Program-made: the position numbers and the translations under genes
Notes under the pieces: model-generated
Database searches by the model: none
What the model was told of the DNA's origin: nothing
The model's input: only the letters and a program-made list of their open reading frames with translations
In this document: positions 1 to 8,281 of the stretch, in pieces
How the letters are laid out: every line of letters begins with the position of its first letter
How positions within the stretch are numbered: position 1 is the stretch's first letter
Assembly (NCBI GenBank): GCA_001872285.1
Contig: MNXU01000031.1
Span: 1 to 53,769 of the forward strand
DNA from: Betaproteobacteria bacterium CG2_30_68_42
Lineage (GTDB): Bacteria > Pseudomonadota > Gammaproteobacteria > Burkholderiales > Rhodocyclaceae
Direction of reading: 5' to 3'
Length of the DNA stretch: 53,769 nucleotides

Positions 1-2
1 CG

Positions 3-659
3 CCCGCCGTTGCGCCATCCCCACCCGCCCGCGCGGCGGAACGCCCGGCGCCTGCGGCCCGGATCGCGATCCGGCTGACCCGCAGCGAGCCGCGTGTTCA
101 CCCCGATCTCGCGCGGGCGCATCTGCTTCACGACGCGGGCGACCTCGATGGCGCAGGCGCCGCCTACGAGCGCGTGCTCGATGGCGAACCGAAAAATACG
201 GATGCGCTGCGCGGGCTCGCCGCGCTCGCGCTGCGGCGCGACGACGCCCAAGCCGCGCAGGACTACTACCTGCGCGCACTCGAGGCCGACCCCAGGGACG
301 CGGCCGCGGCCGCGGCGCTCATCGGGCTGCGCGGCGAGGCCGACCCGGTGCGCTCGGAGAGCCGGCTGAAGACGCTGATCGCGGCCGCGCCGCACGAGCC
401 GGCCGCGCACCTCGCCCTCGGCAACCTGTATGCGGCGCAGAATCGCTGGCACGAGGCCCAGCAGTCTTACTTCAACGCCCATGCCGCCGAGCCGTCCAAT
501 CCCGACTACCGCTACAACCTCGCGGTCAGCCTGGATCATCTGCGCCAGATTCCGGCCGCGATCCGCTACTATCGCGGCGCGCTCGAAGCTGCCGCCGCGG
601 CTCCGGCCGGGTTCGACCGCAGCCGGGTCGAAGCCAGGTTGCGCGAGCTCGAACCCTGA
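3..659 (+). CDS. TPR-repeat protein, MshN-like (5' partial)
   Basis: The frame is open from the first bases of the window, so the start lies upstream and only the C-terminal ~218 residues are seen. They consist of tetratricopeptide-like helix pairs: A-x2-L-x3-G-x2-A-A-Y pattern near the left end, then repeats with conserved Ala, Gly, Tyr and Pro (for example residues encoded at 400-480 and 500-590). TPR repeats are protein-protein scaffolds. The gene ends 19 bases before a GspE-type ATPase and shares its strand. In MSHA pilus loci the order mshN-mshE-mshG is known, so an MshN-like role in pilus or pseudopilus assembly is the best guess. The family call is from context and repeat pattern; the missing N-terminus would show whether there is the expected membrane anchor. 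Confidence 0.75.
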   Translation, partial: PAVAPSPPARAAERPAPAARIAIRLTRSEPRVHPDLARAHLLHDAGDLDGAGAAYERVLDGEPKNTDALRGLAALALRRDDAQAAQDYYLRALEADPRDAAAAAALIGLRGEADPVRSESRLKTLIAAAPHEPAAHLALGNLYAAQNRWHEAQQSYFNAHAAEPSNPDYRYNLAVSLDHLRQIPAAIRYYRGALEAAAAAPAGFDRSRVEARLRELEP

Positions 660-678
660 TCGCGGCCGGGACCCGCCG

Positions 679-2388
679 ATGAACAGGCCAACGGACAAGC
701 ACCGCCAGCTCGGCCAGATCCTGCTCGCCCAGGGCGTGATCTCCGAGGACCAGTTGCGCATCGCGCTGCTCGAGCAGATGAAGAACAGCCAGGCGCTGGG
801 CAAGCTCCTGGTCTCGCTGGGCTTCTTGTCCGAGGCGACGCTGCGCGATGCGCTCGGCAAGGCGCTCGGCAAGCGCAGCGTCGATCTGTCGAATGCGGTG
901 ATCGACGCGCAGGCGCTGCGGATGGTGCCGCGCGAGCTGGCCAAGCGGCACCGCATCCTGCCGCTCGACTGGGACGCGGAGGCGAACCGGCTCACGCTGG
1001 CCACCGCCGATGTCAATGACATCGTCGGGGTCGACAAGATCCGCGCGCTGCTGCCGGATGCGGTCGGGATCGAGACCGTGATCGCAGGCGAGTCGGAGAT
1101 CCTGCGCGCGGTCGACCAGTACTACGGACACGAACTGTCGATCGACGGCATCCTCAACGAGATCGAGACCGGCGAGATCGACTACCGCTCGATCGCCGCC
1201 TCGACCGACGAATACAGCCAGCCGGTCGTGCGCCTGATCAACGCGCTCATCACCGATGCCGTCAAGCGCGAGGCCTCCGACCTGCACTTCGAGCCGGAGG
1301 CCAGCTTCCTGCGCATCCGCTACCGGATCGACGGCATCCTTCGCCAGATCCGCGCACTGCACAAGTCCTACTGGCCGGCGATGGCGGTGCGCATCAAGGT
1401 GATCAGCGGAATGAACATCGCCGAGACCCGCGCCCCGCAGGACGGACGCATCTCGCTCAACGTCAGCGGACGTCCGATCGACTTCCGCGTTTCCTCGCAG
1501 CCGACGGTGCACGGCGAGAACATCGTGCTGCGCGTCCTCGACCGCCAGAAGGGCCTGATGCCGCTCGAGCGGCTGGGGCTCGACGAGGACCAGCTCGACC
1601 GCCTGCGGCTGATGATCGCGCGTCCGGAAGGGCTGATCCTCGCGACCGGCCCGACCGGCAGCGGCAAGACCACCACGCTGTACTCGATCCTGAACCAGAT
1701 CAACTCCGAGGCGATCAACGTGATGACCCTGGAGGATCCGGTCGAGTACCCGCTCGGCATGATCCGCCAGACCTCGATCGCGGACGCGCTCAAGCTCGAT
1801 TTCGCGAACGGCGTGCGCTCGATGATGCGCCAGGATCCCGACGTCATCCTGGTCGGCGAGATCCGCGACGCCGAGACCGCCGAGATGGCGTTCCGGGCGG
1901 CGATGACCGGACACCAGGTCTATTCGACGCTGCATACCAACTCCGCGCTCGGTGCCCTGCCCCGGCTCGCCGACATCGGAATCCTCGCCGACATCATGGC
2001 CGGCAACATCATCGGCGTGATCGCGCAGCGGCTGGTGCGCAAGCTGTGCGTGCACTGCCGCCAGCCCTACCGCGCGGAGCCGCACGAGATGCGGCTGCTC
2101 GGCGCCGGCGCCGGAGCGCCCGCGCCCGTCCTCTACCGCGCGGTGGGCTGCGAGGCCTGCGAGTATCAGGGCTACCGGGGGCGCCAGGCGCTGATGGAAA
2201 TCCTGCGCATGGACGACGAGCTCGACGAGCTCGTCGCGCGCCGCGCCACCCTGCGCGAGCTGGGAGCCGCGGCCCTGCGCAAGGGCTTCCGCCCGCTTGC
2301 CGACGACGGGCTGCGCCGGGTGCTCGACGGCACCACTTCCCTCGACGAACTCGCGCGCGTCGTCGATCTCACCGGCCGCATGGCGTAG
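679..2388 (+). CDS. Type II/IV secretion ATPase, GspE/PilB/MshE family
   Basis: 569-residue cytoplasmic hexameric ATPase that powers pilus or pseudopilus extension. The N-terminal ~160 residues are a GspE-N/MshEN-type domain. The core has Walker A GPTGSGKTTT (about residue 324), an Asp box, Walker B with DPDVILVGEIRD (about 386) and a His box with STLHTN. A C-terminal zinc site of two Cys pairs (C-x2-C about residue 457 and about 491) is typical of assembly ATPases and absent from PilT retraction ATPases. The ATG at 679 is chosen because homology begins there; the frame stays open far upstream without similarity. It lies between a TPR gene and a GspF gene, as MshE does between MshN and MshG. 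All catalytic motifs look intact. Whether it serves an MSHA-like pilus or a secretion system cannot be settled here. Confidence 0.92.
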   Translation: MNRPTDKHRQLGQILLAQGVISEDQLRIALLEQMKNSQALGKLLVSLGFLSEATLRDALGKALGKRSVDLSNAVIDAQALRMVPRELAKRHRILPLDWDAEANRLTLATADVNDIVGVDKIRALLPDAVGIETVIAGESEILRAVDQYYGHELSIDGILNEIETGEIDYRSIAASTDEYSQPVVRLINALITDAVKREASDLHFEPEASFLRIRYRIDGILRQIRALHKSYWPAMAVRIKVISGMNIAETRAPQDGRISLNVSGRPIDFRVSSQPTVHGENIVLRVLDRQKGLMPLERLGLDEDQLDRLRLMIARPEGLILATGPTGSGKTTTLYSILNQINSEAINVMTLEDPVEYPLGMIRQTSIADALKLDFANGVRSMMRQDPDVILVGEIRDAETAEMAFRAAMTGHQVYSTLHTNSALGALPRLADIGILADIMAGNIIGVIAQRLVRKLCVHCRQPYRAEPHEMRLLGAGAGAPAPVLYRAVGCEACEYQGYRGRQALMEILRMDDELDELVARRATLRELGAAALRKGFRPLADDGLRRVLDGTTSLDELARVVDLTGRMA

Positions 2389-2417
2389 CGGCCCGCGCAC
2401 ACCGGGTCGGAGCAGCC

Positions 2418-3620
2418 GTGGCCGCATATCGCTACCGGGCAATGAATCCGCGCGGCCGGGTCGTGTCCGGCCAGATCGAGGCGATCAACCTCGTCGACCT
2501 CGAAATGCGCCTGCGGCGCATGGATCTCGATTTCATCAACGGTTCGCCCCGCTCCGGGAGGCAGTGGAGCCCCGCGGGCGACGTCTCGCGGCGCGAGCGG
2601 ATCAATTTCTGCTTCCATCTCGAGCAGCTCCTGCGTGCCGGCGTGCCGATCCTCGAAGGGCTCGGCGACCTGCGCGATTCGATCACCGACCCGCGCTTCC
2701 GGGCCATCGTGGCCGGCCTGATCGAGAGCATCGAGGGCGGCCGCACGCTCTCGCAGGCCATGGCCGCGCACCCGGAGGCCTTCGGCCGCGTCTTCGTCAG
2801 CCTGGTTCGCGCGGGCGAGGACACCGGACGATTGCCGGAAGTGCTGCACAACCTTTCGGAGTCGCTCAAGTGGGAGGACGAGCTCGCCTCCCACACCCGC
2901 AAACTGGTGATCTATCCGGCCATCGTCGCCACCATCGTGCTGGTGGTCACCGGCTTCATGATGATCTACCTGGTGCCGCAGATGGCAAGCTTCTTCCAGA
3001 TGACCGGCAACCGGCTGCCCGCGCAGACCGTGCTGCTGATCGCCGTCTCCAGGCTGTTCGTGGGCTACTGGTGGGCGCTCGCCGGCGTCCCCGTGGCGGC
3101 GCTGCTCGCGCTGCGCGTGCTGGTGCGCAGCCGCCCGTCCGCACGCTACCGGTTCGATGCGCTCAAGCTCGCGGTTCCGGTCGCGGGCGCAATCCTGCGC
3201 AAGATCGTGCTGGCGCGGGTGGCCGGCGTGCTCGCCATGATGTATTCGTCCGGGATACCGCTGATCGACGCAGTGCGCGCGACCTCCGAGGTTGCCGGCA
3301 ACAGCGTGATCCGCACCGGCCTGCTGCGCGCCGGCGAGCTGATGTCGGAGGGCCAGAACGTCACCGCGGCGTTCGAAGCGACCGGCCTGTTTCCGCCGCT
3401 GGTGCTGCGCATGCTGCGCGTGGGCCAGAGCACCGCGGCGCTCGACACCGCGCTCGCCAACGTCAGCTACTTCTACAACCGCGACGTGCGCGAGGCGATT
3501 GAGAAGCTGCAGGCGGTGGTCGAGCCCGCGCTCACCCTCGTGCTGGGAATGCTGCTGCTGTGGGTGATGCTCGCCGTGCTGGGGCCGATCTATGACATCA
3601 TCGCCCGGCTCAAGTTCTGA
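2418..3620 (+). CDS. Inner-membrane platform protein, GspF/PilC/MshG family
   Basis: 400-residue polytopic protein of the assembly platform, partner of the ATPase encoded 29 bases upstream. The start is a GTG at 2418, giving the family's usual opening (A-Y-R-Y-R-A ... G-R-V-V-S-G). Two T2SSF repeats are visible, about residues 60-180 and 260-385, each with a G-x-P-I/L start and an R-x-G-E/Q motif (V-R-A-G-E-D-T-G in the first, L-R-V-G-Q-S in the second). Three hydrophobic segments lie near residues 175-200, 215-240 and 370-395. Length matches the family (about 400). Only six bases separate it from the next gene. MshG-like by synteny. Confidence 0.92.
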   Translation: MAAYRYRAMNPRGRVVSGQIEAINLVDLEMRLRRMDLDFINGSPRSGRQWSPAGDVSRRERINFCFHLEQLLRAGVPILEGLGDLRDSITDPRFRAIVAGLIESIEGGRTLSQAMAAHPEAFGRVFVSLVRAGEDTGRLPEVLHNLSESLKWEDELASHTRKLVIYPAIVATIVLVVTGFMMIYLVPQMASFFQMTGNRLPAQTVLLIAVSRLFVGYWWALAGVPVAALLALRVLVRSRPSARYRFDALKLAVPVAGAILRKIVLARVAGVLAMMYSSGIPLIDAVRATSEVAGNSVIRTGLLRAGELMSEGQNVTAAFEATGLFPPLVLRMLRVGQSTAALDTALANVSYFYNRDVREAIEKLQAVVEPALTLVLGMLLLWVMLAVLGPIYDIIARLKF

Positions 3621-3626
3621 TCGGCC

Positions 3627-5204
3627 ATGAGCGGATTGCGCCTGCTCCATCTCGACGCCTTTCGGCTCACCGCCTACCGCTGGTCGGGCGCGCAGCCGAT
3701 CGAGGAAGACCGGTTCCGCAACGACGCCGGCGGCCATGAGGCCTTTCTCGCCTACCTGCTCGATCACCCCCGGAGCCTGTACCGGATGCTGGCCGACATC
3801 CAGGACGAGGGTTTCGGCTTCGAGTCCATTCCTTATGTGACCGGCGCCGATCGCAAGGCCCTGCTCTCGCGCAAGCTCAATCAGCATTTCCTCGGCACCC
3901 CGTACGCCTGCGCGATCTCCCACGGCCGGGAGCCGAGCGGGCGGCGCGACGAGCGGGTGCTGCTGGCTGCGCTCACGCGTCCCCAGGTCTTCGCCCCCTG
4001 GCTCGCGCTGATGCGCAGCGCCGAGATCCAGCTCGCCGGAATCCACTCCGCACCACAGGCCTGCCAGAGTTTGGTCGAGCGAATCGCACCGGCGCACCGC
4101 GAGCACCTGCTGCTCGTCACGAGCGGCGCGGCGGGCGTGCGGCAGACCTACTTCGCCGGCGGCATCCTGCGCTTCAGCCGCCTTTCTGCAGCGACCGAGG
4201 TGTCGATGGAAGAGCGTGCGCGGATCTGCGCCCAGGAGCCCGCCAAGCTCTACCAATACCTGGTGAGCCAGCGCATCCTGCCGCGTGACACCCGGCTGCC
4301 GACGCTGGTGCTGTGCGGACCGCCGGAGCACGCGGCGCTGGCGCAAGCCTGCCGGAGCACGAACGAGATCGCCTTCGAGTTCGCCGACCTCGGTACGGCC
4401 GAGGCCGCCTGCGGAATGAAGCCGGCCGGCGAGGGCTCCTCCGCAGACAGGCTGCTGCTGCATCTGATCGCGAGGAAGCCTCCGAAGGCCCAGTTCGCGG
4501 GCCAGCCCGAGCGGCATCTGTACGCGATCGGACGGCTGCGCTTCGCGATCCTCGCGGCCGCGGCGGTGGTGTTCGCCGGTTGCCTGCTTTCGTCGGCAAG
4601 ACATCTGTACGAAGCCCGGTCGGTGCGCGCCCAGACGAACGCGCTCGCGGCTGCCGCGGACGAGGATGCCCGGCGCTATGACGAAATCATGAACGGCCTG
4701 CCGCCGATGCCGGCGCCGCCGGAGATCGTTCGCCAGGTCGTCGGACGCCACGAGGCGATCGAGCGCCGCTCGGAGCCAATCGAGCCGATGCTGCGGGACA
4801 TCAGCCGCGCCCTGGAAGCCTGGCGCGAAGTCGAGCTGGAACGCCTCGACTGGCAGCTCACGCAGCATCCCGGCGAGGCCGGTGAGGCGCTCCGTCCTGC
4901 CCAGTCGCAGGGCGCGGCCGAGGGGATGTACGCGGTCGCGCTGGTGTCGGCCGTGCTCCCGCGACTGCCACCCGGAGAGCAGCGCCGCGTGATCGAGTCG
5001 ATCGAGGGATTCGCGGCCGCGATCGCGGTGCGCCCGGAGATCGTGGTTCGCATCCTCAAACAGCCGTTCGACCTCGACCCCGGGCGCGCGCTGCGTGGCG
5101 GCACCGAGGACACCGCGGCGGCGCCCGCCCGCTTCGTGCTGCGGGTGAGCCGCCCGGTGAACGGCACCGTCCCGCCCGAGTCGGGCGGGGAGAGCCGGCG
5201 ATGA
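3627..5204 (+). CDS. Pilus assembly protein combining PilM-like and PilN-like parts
   Basis: 525 residues. I do not recognise a named family with certainty. The architecture is a ~300-residue soluble N-terminal part, one transmembrane segment at about residues 308-330 (A-I-L-A-A-A-A-V-V-F-A-G), then a ~190-residue region that would be periplasmic with a helical stretch after the membrane. This matches an actin-like PilM domain joined to a PilN-like bitopic domain, the arrangement known from GspL. Position supports it: directly after gspF and before PilO-like and PilP-like genes, with a 4-base overlap (ATGA) into the next gene. The function as a scaffold linking the cytoplasmic motor to the periplasmic alignment complex is inferred from architecture and neighbours, not from motifs. 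Confidence 0.65.
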   Translation: MSGLRLLHLDAFRLTAYRWSGAQPIEEDRFRNDAGGHEAFLAYLLDHPRSLYRMLADIQDEGFGFESIPYVTGADRKALLSRKLNQHFLGTPYACAISHGREPSGRRDERVLLAALTRPQVFAPWLALMRSAEIQLAGIHSAPQACQSLVERIAPAHREHLLLVTSGAAGVRQTYFAGGILRFSRLSAATEVSMEERARICAQEPAKLYQYLVSQRILPRDTRLPTLVLCGPPEHAALAQACRSTNEIAFEFADLGTAEAACGMKPAGEGSSADRLLLHLIARKPPKAQFAGQPERHLYAIGRLRFAILAAAAVVFAGCLLSSARHLYEARSVRAQTNALAAAADEDARRYDEIMNGLPPMPAPPEIVRQVVGRHEAIERRSEPIEPMLRDISRALEAWREVELERLDWQLTQHPGEAGEALRPAQSQGAAEGMYAVALVSAVLPRLPPGEQRRVIESIEGFAAAIAVRPEIVVRILKQPFDLDPGRALRGGTEDTAAAPARFVLRVSRPVNGTVPPESGGESRR

Positions 5205-5797
5205 GACTCTCGCGCGAAGACTTGCTGCGGCTGCGGGCAGCCGTCGTGGCCTCGATCAGCCTGATCGTGGCCGGCGCCTCCCTGGTGATGCTCACCGGCC
5301 GCTGGCATCAGGCCGAAGAGGACCTCGCGCACCGCGCACTGACCGCGCGCGAGGACATGCGATCGAAGCTGGTGCGCGTGCGCTCCGGGCAGGACGAACT
5401 GCACCGAGCCATCGAGCGCTTCCGCGCGCTCGCGGCGGCCGGCGTGATCGGCGAGGAACGCCGGCTCGCGTGGAGCGAGCGGGTCAAGGCGATCGAGGTC
5501 TCCCGCGGGCTCGCGCCGGTGCGCTTCGAGATGGCGCCGCGCCGGCCGCTCGACCCGGCGATCGCTCCCGGCACCAGCGGCAACTTCGAGTTCCTCGCGA
5601 GCAGCATGCGCCTGGAGATGGTGCCGCTGCACGAAGGCGAGCTGCTCGGTCTGCTCGACGATCTGCACCGCTCTCCGGGTGCCTTCGTGCGTCCGCGCCA
5701 GTGCTCGATCGAGCGGCTGGCGGCGGCCGGCGAGGGCGGCGGGCTGAAAGCGCTGTGCATGATCGACTGGATCACGCTGCGGGAGAAACGATCGTGA
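5201..5797 (+). CDS. PilO/GspM-like bitopic membrane protein
   Basis: 198 residues with a short cytoplasmic head, one transmembrane helix at about residues 13-32, a coiled-coil-like helix to about residue 75 rich in Glu, Arg and Ala, then a compact C-terminal domain. This is the layout of PilO/GspM alignment-complex proteins, which pair with PilN/GspL. The start ATG overlaps the stop of the previous gene, and its own stop overlaps the GTG of the next, so all three are probably translationally coupled. Sequence similarity to known PilO is weak by eye; the call rests on architecture and position. Confidence 0.6.
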   Translation: MRLSREDLLRLRAAVVASISLIVAGASLVMLTGRWHQAEEDLAHRALTAREDMRSKLVRVRSGQDELHRAIERFRALAAAGVIGEERRLAWSERVKAIEVSRGLAPVRFEMAPRRPLDPAIAPGTSGNFEFLASSMRLEMVPLHEGELLGLLDDLHRSPGAFVRPRQCSIERLAAAGEGGGLKALCMIDWITLREKRS

Positions 5798-6252
5798 GCG
5801 CTGCCCGGTCCGACCGCCCGCGGCGCCTCGCGCGGTTGGCCGCCGGATGCGCTGCACTCGGGGTGCTGCTTTTCGCCCGAGCGCTCGCCGCCGAGCCCTT
5901 GGGGCGGCTGTTCTTCACCCCGCAGGAGCGCGCGCAGCTCGAGCAGCAGCGGCATGCGCCGAAATCGCGAGAGCAGGCCGCCGGGAGCGAATCCGTCAGC
6001 GTTTCGGGCGTGGTGGTGCGCGGCGGGGGTCGCGCCGTCGTATGGCTGAACGGCAAGCCGGTCGACGCCCAGGGCGGCGCCCCCGCCGCGCGTGTGCAGC
6101 GCGACGCTCCCGCGAGCATGGATCTCCGGTCGCAGGCCGGCCGGCAGGTGCGGGCGAAGGTCGGGGAAACCGTCGATCTCGCCACCGGAGTCAGGCGCAG
6201 CGGCATCGGGGGCGGGCGGATCGAGGTCTCGCCAGCCCCAGGGGCGAAATGA
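5794..6252 (+). CDS. Periplasmic PilP/GspC-like protein
   Basis: 152 residues from a GTG that overlaps the previous stop (GTGA). A basic N-terminus and a hydrophobic stretch (about residues 15-30, ending A-L-A-A) look like a signal peptide or anchor. The mature part has V-S-V-S-G-V-V-V-R, G-R-A-V-V-W-L-N-G-K-P-V and a later G-E-T-V-D-L, a beta-rich pattern resembling the HR/PilP-type domain that contacts the secretin (mutants and structures of PilP/GspC define this role in known systems). There is no lipobox. The stop overlaps the next ATG. Function is inferred from pattern and gene order. Confidence 0.6.
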   Translation: MSAARSDRPRRLARLAAGCAALGVLLFARALAAEPLGRLFFTPQERAQLEQQRHAPKSREQAAGSESVSVSGVVVRGGGRAVVWLNGKPVDAQGGAPAARVQRDAPASMDLRSQAGRQVRAKVGETVDLATGVRRSGIGGGRIEVSPAPGAK

Positions 6253-7430
6253 AGCCGGCGCGGCATGCGTTGCGAGGCGGCCCCGGCATCCGACAGCGCG
6301 GGGCGGTGCTACTCGTTCTGCTGGTGCTGTTCGTCGCCGCCGGTGCCTATGCACTCACCTCGCGACTCAACGCGGCACAGCCACAGCTCGGCCGCGACCG
6401 CAGCACCGCGGCCTCGCTTGCGCTCGCGCGCGAGGCCCTGATCGGGCGGGCCGTGAGCGACGACAACCGGCCGGGCAGCCTCCCCTGCCCCGATACGGAT
6501 GATGACGGCATCGCGAACACGGTGGGCGGCAACTGCACGGCTTCCTACATCGGTCGCCTGCCGTGGAAGACGCTGGGGCTGCCGGATCTGCGCGACGGAT
6601 CCGGCGAGCGGCTCTGGTATGTCCTCTCGCCCGCTTTCCGCGACAACCCGGCCGCGCAGCCGATCAACAGTGACACCCACAGCTCGCTGACGCTCGACGG
6701 CGCGGGCGAGATCGCGGCGATCGTGTTCGCGCCCGGTCCGGCGCTCGCCGCGCAGGCCGGAAGGCCGCGAAACAATGTCGCCGATTACCTCGATGGCAGC
6801 AACGCCGACGGAAACGATGCCTACGCCTCCGGGCCGCCCGCAGGGACGTTCAACGACCGCGCGCTGCCGCTGCGGCGAACCGAACTGATGCGCGCGGTAG
6901 TCTCTCGCGCGGCCGCGGAAGCGCTGAAGTGCCTGCACGAGTTCGCCATGGCCCACGCCGGGCGCTACCCCTGGGCCGCGGGAGTGGGCGCGTCGGCCGC
7001 CGGAGACTACGCCGACATTGCGGGCAACCGCTACGGCAGGCTGCCCGAGGATCTGGCGAACACCGCGGCTTCGCTGGCCGAACCGGCGAGCACCTGGCCG
7101 CCGGGTTGCCCGGTCGGGGACGCCTCGTCCTGGTGGACGAGAAACGCATGGCGCGAGCTGGTCTTCTTCGCGATCGCCCCCGAGTTCGCGCCCGACGCTC
7201 CGCCCTGCCCAGGCTGTCCCGGCACCCTGGTGATCCGCAATGCCACGACCACCGCCCGGGTCGCGGTAATCGTCGCCTCCGAATCGCTGCCTGGCCAGAG
7301 CCGTACATCGACTGCGGAGAAGAGCAACCCGTCCAACTATCTGGAATCGGAGAACGCGACGTTCACCGACGGAATCCTCGAACGCGGCATGCCCGGACCG
7401 AATTTCAATGACGTCGTCGCGTTCGAATAG
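6249..7430 (+). CDS. Large pilus-associated membrane-anchored protein with LPCP module
   Basis: 393 residues. After a short basic leader with R-Q-R-G there is one hydrophobic helix (about residues 19-38, A-V-L-L-V-L-L-V-L-F-V-A-A). This resembles a minor pilin N-terminus, but the canonical G-F-x-x-x-E processing site is not present, so cleavage by a prepilin peptidase is doubtful. The exported part starts a module L-P-C-P-D-T-D-D-D-G-I, then Cys, Y-I-G-R-L-P-W-K-T-L-G and L-W-Y, that is also found in the next gene in a degenerate form. The Asp-rich loop could bind calcium. Several Cys suggest periplasmic disulfides. The ATG overlaps the upstream stop and the 3' end overlaps the next gene by 23 bases. 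Probable tip or minor subunit of the same apparatus. Confidence 0.6.
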   Translation: MKPARHALRGGPGIRQRGAVLLVLLVLFVAAGAYALTSRLNAAQPQLGRDRSTAASLALAREALIGRAVSDDNRPGSLPCPDTDDDGIANTVGGNCTASYIGRLPWKTLGLPDLRDGSGERLWYVLSPAFRDNPAAQPINSDTHSSLTLDGAGEIAAIVFAPGPALAAQAGRPRNNVADYLDGSNADGNDAYASGPPAGTFNDRALPLRRTELMRAVVSRAAAEALKCLHEFAMAHAGRYPWAAGVGASAAGDYADIAGNRYGRLPEDLANTAASLAEPASTWPPGCPVGDASSWWTRNAWRELVFFAIAPEFAPDAPPCPGCPGTLVIRNATTTARVAVIVASESLPGQSRTSTAEKSNPSNYLESENATFTDGILERGMPGPNFNDVVAFE

Positions 7431-8187
7431 ACGGCTCCCGCCCGGCCGCTCGGGCGGGTTTTCGCTCGCGGAACTCGCCATCGTGCTGCTGGTGGTGAGC
7501 GTGCTGCTCGGGGGGCTGCTGATGCCGCTCTCCGCCCAGATCGAAAGCCGCAACATCGAGGAGACGCGCCACAGGCTCGACGAGATCCGCGAGGCGCTGC
7601 TGGGCTACGCCGCGGCCAACGGGCGGCTGCCCTGCCCGGCCACGGCCGCGAGCAACGGCGCGGAGGACCCGGCCGGCGGCGGCGACTGTGCAGTCGCGTA
7701 TGCCGGTTTCGTGCCGGGCAAGACCCTCGGCATCGTGACGCTCGATGCGGGCGGCTACGCGCTGGATGCATGGGGCAACCGCATCGGCTATGCGGTGGCG
7801 CGACAGGGTAGCCCCAATGCGTACACGACGCAGGGCGGCATGCGCACTCTGGGGATGGCGTCGCTCGCGCCGGATCTGCGCGTGTGCGCCGATGCCACCC
7901 TGCTGTTCCCAGCCGGCGCCCCGAACAAATGCGCGCAGGACGAGGGAACGCAAGCGACCAAGGTGCTCACCAACGACGCCGTGGCGGTGCTCGTGTCGTT
8001 CGGCAGGAACGGGGCAACCTCCCCCTCCGACCCGGACGAAGTTGCCAACGCCAACGATGACCGGGTGTTCGTTTTTCATCCGCGCGCCGCGGACGAGGCG
8101 AGCCGCGGCAGGTTCGACGACGAGATCACCTGGCTGTCGCGATTCACGCTGTTCAGCCGCATGATCTCGGCCGGCCAGCTTCCGTGA
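7408..8187 (+). CDS. Prepilin-like protein (minor pseudopilin)
   Basis: 259 residues. The N-terminus has a class III signal: basic leader ending in S-G-G followed by F-S-L-A-E-L-A-I-V-L-L-V-V, i.e. the G|F-x-x-x-E site (Glu at +5) and a hydrophobic spine, cut and methylated by a prepilin peptidase in known systems. A globular part carries L-P-C-P, a second Cys, Y-A-G-F-V-P-G-K-T-L-G and G-N-R-I-G-Y, the same module as in the preceding protein. At 259 residues it is longer than major pilins (about 150), as expected of a minor or tip subunit. It overlaps the previous gene by 23 bases and is last in the tightly packed cluster. Confidence 0.8.
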   Translation: MTSSRSNRRLPPGRSGGFSLAELAIVLLVVSVLLGGLLMPLSAQIESRNIEETRHRLDEIREALLGYAAANGRLPCPATAASNGAEDPAGGGDCAVAYAGFVPGKTLGIVTLDAGGYALDAWGNRIGYAVARQGSPNAYTTQGGMRTLGMASLAPDLRVCADATLLFPAGAPNKCAQDEGTQATKVLTNDAVAVLVSFGRNGATSPSDPDEVANANDDRVFVFHPRAADEASRGRFDDEITWLSRFTLFSRMISAGQLP

Positions 8188-8281
8188 GTTACGCGACAGT
8201 CATGTTGACCGCCGCCGCGCCTCCTGCGAGACTCGGCATCGCCCGCCGGACCCGCGCCGGCCTGCCCCGCCCCCCCGGCCT

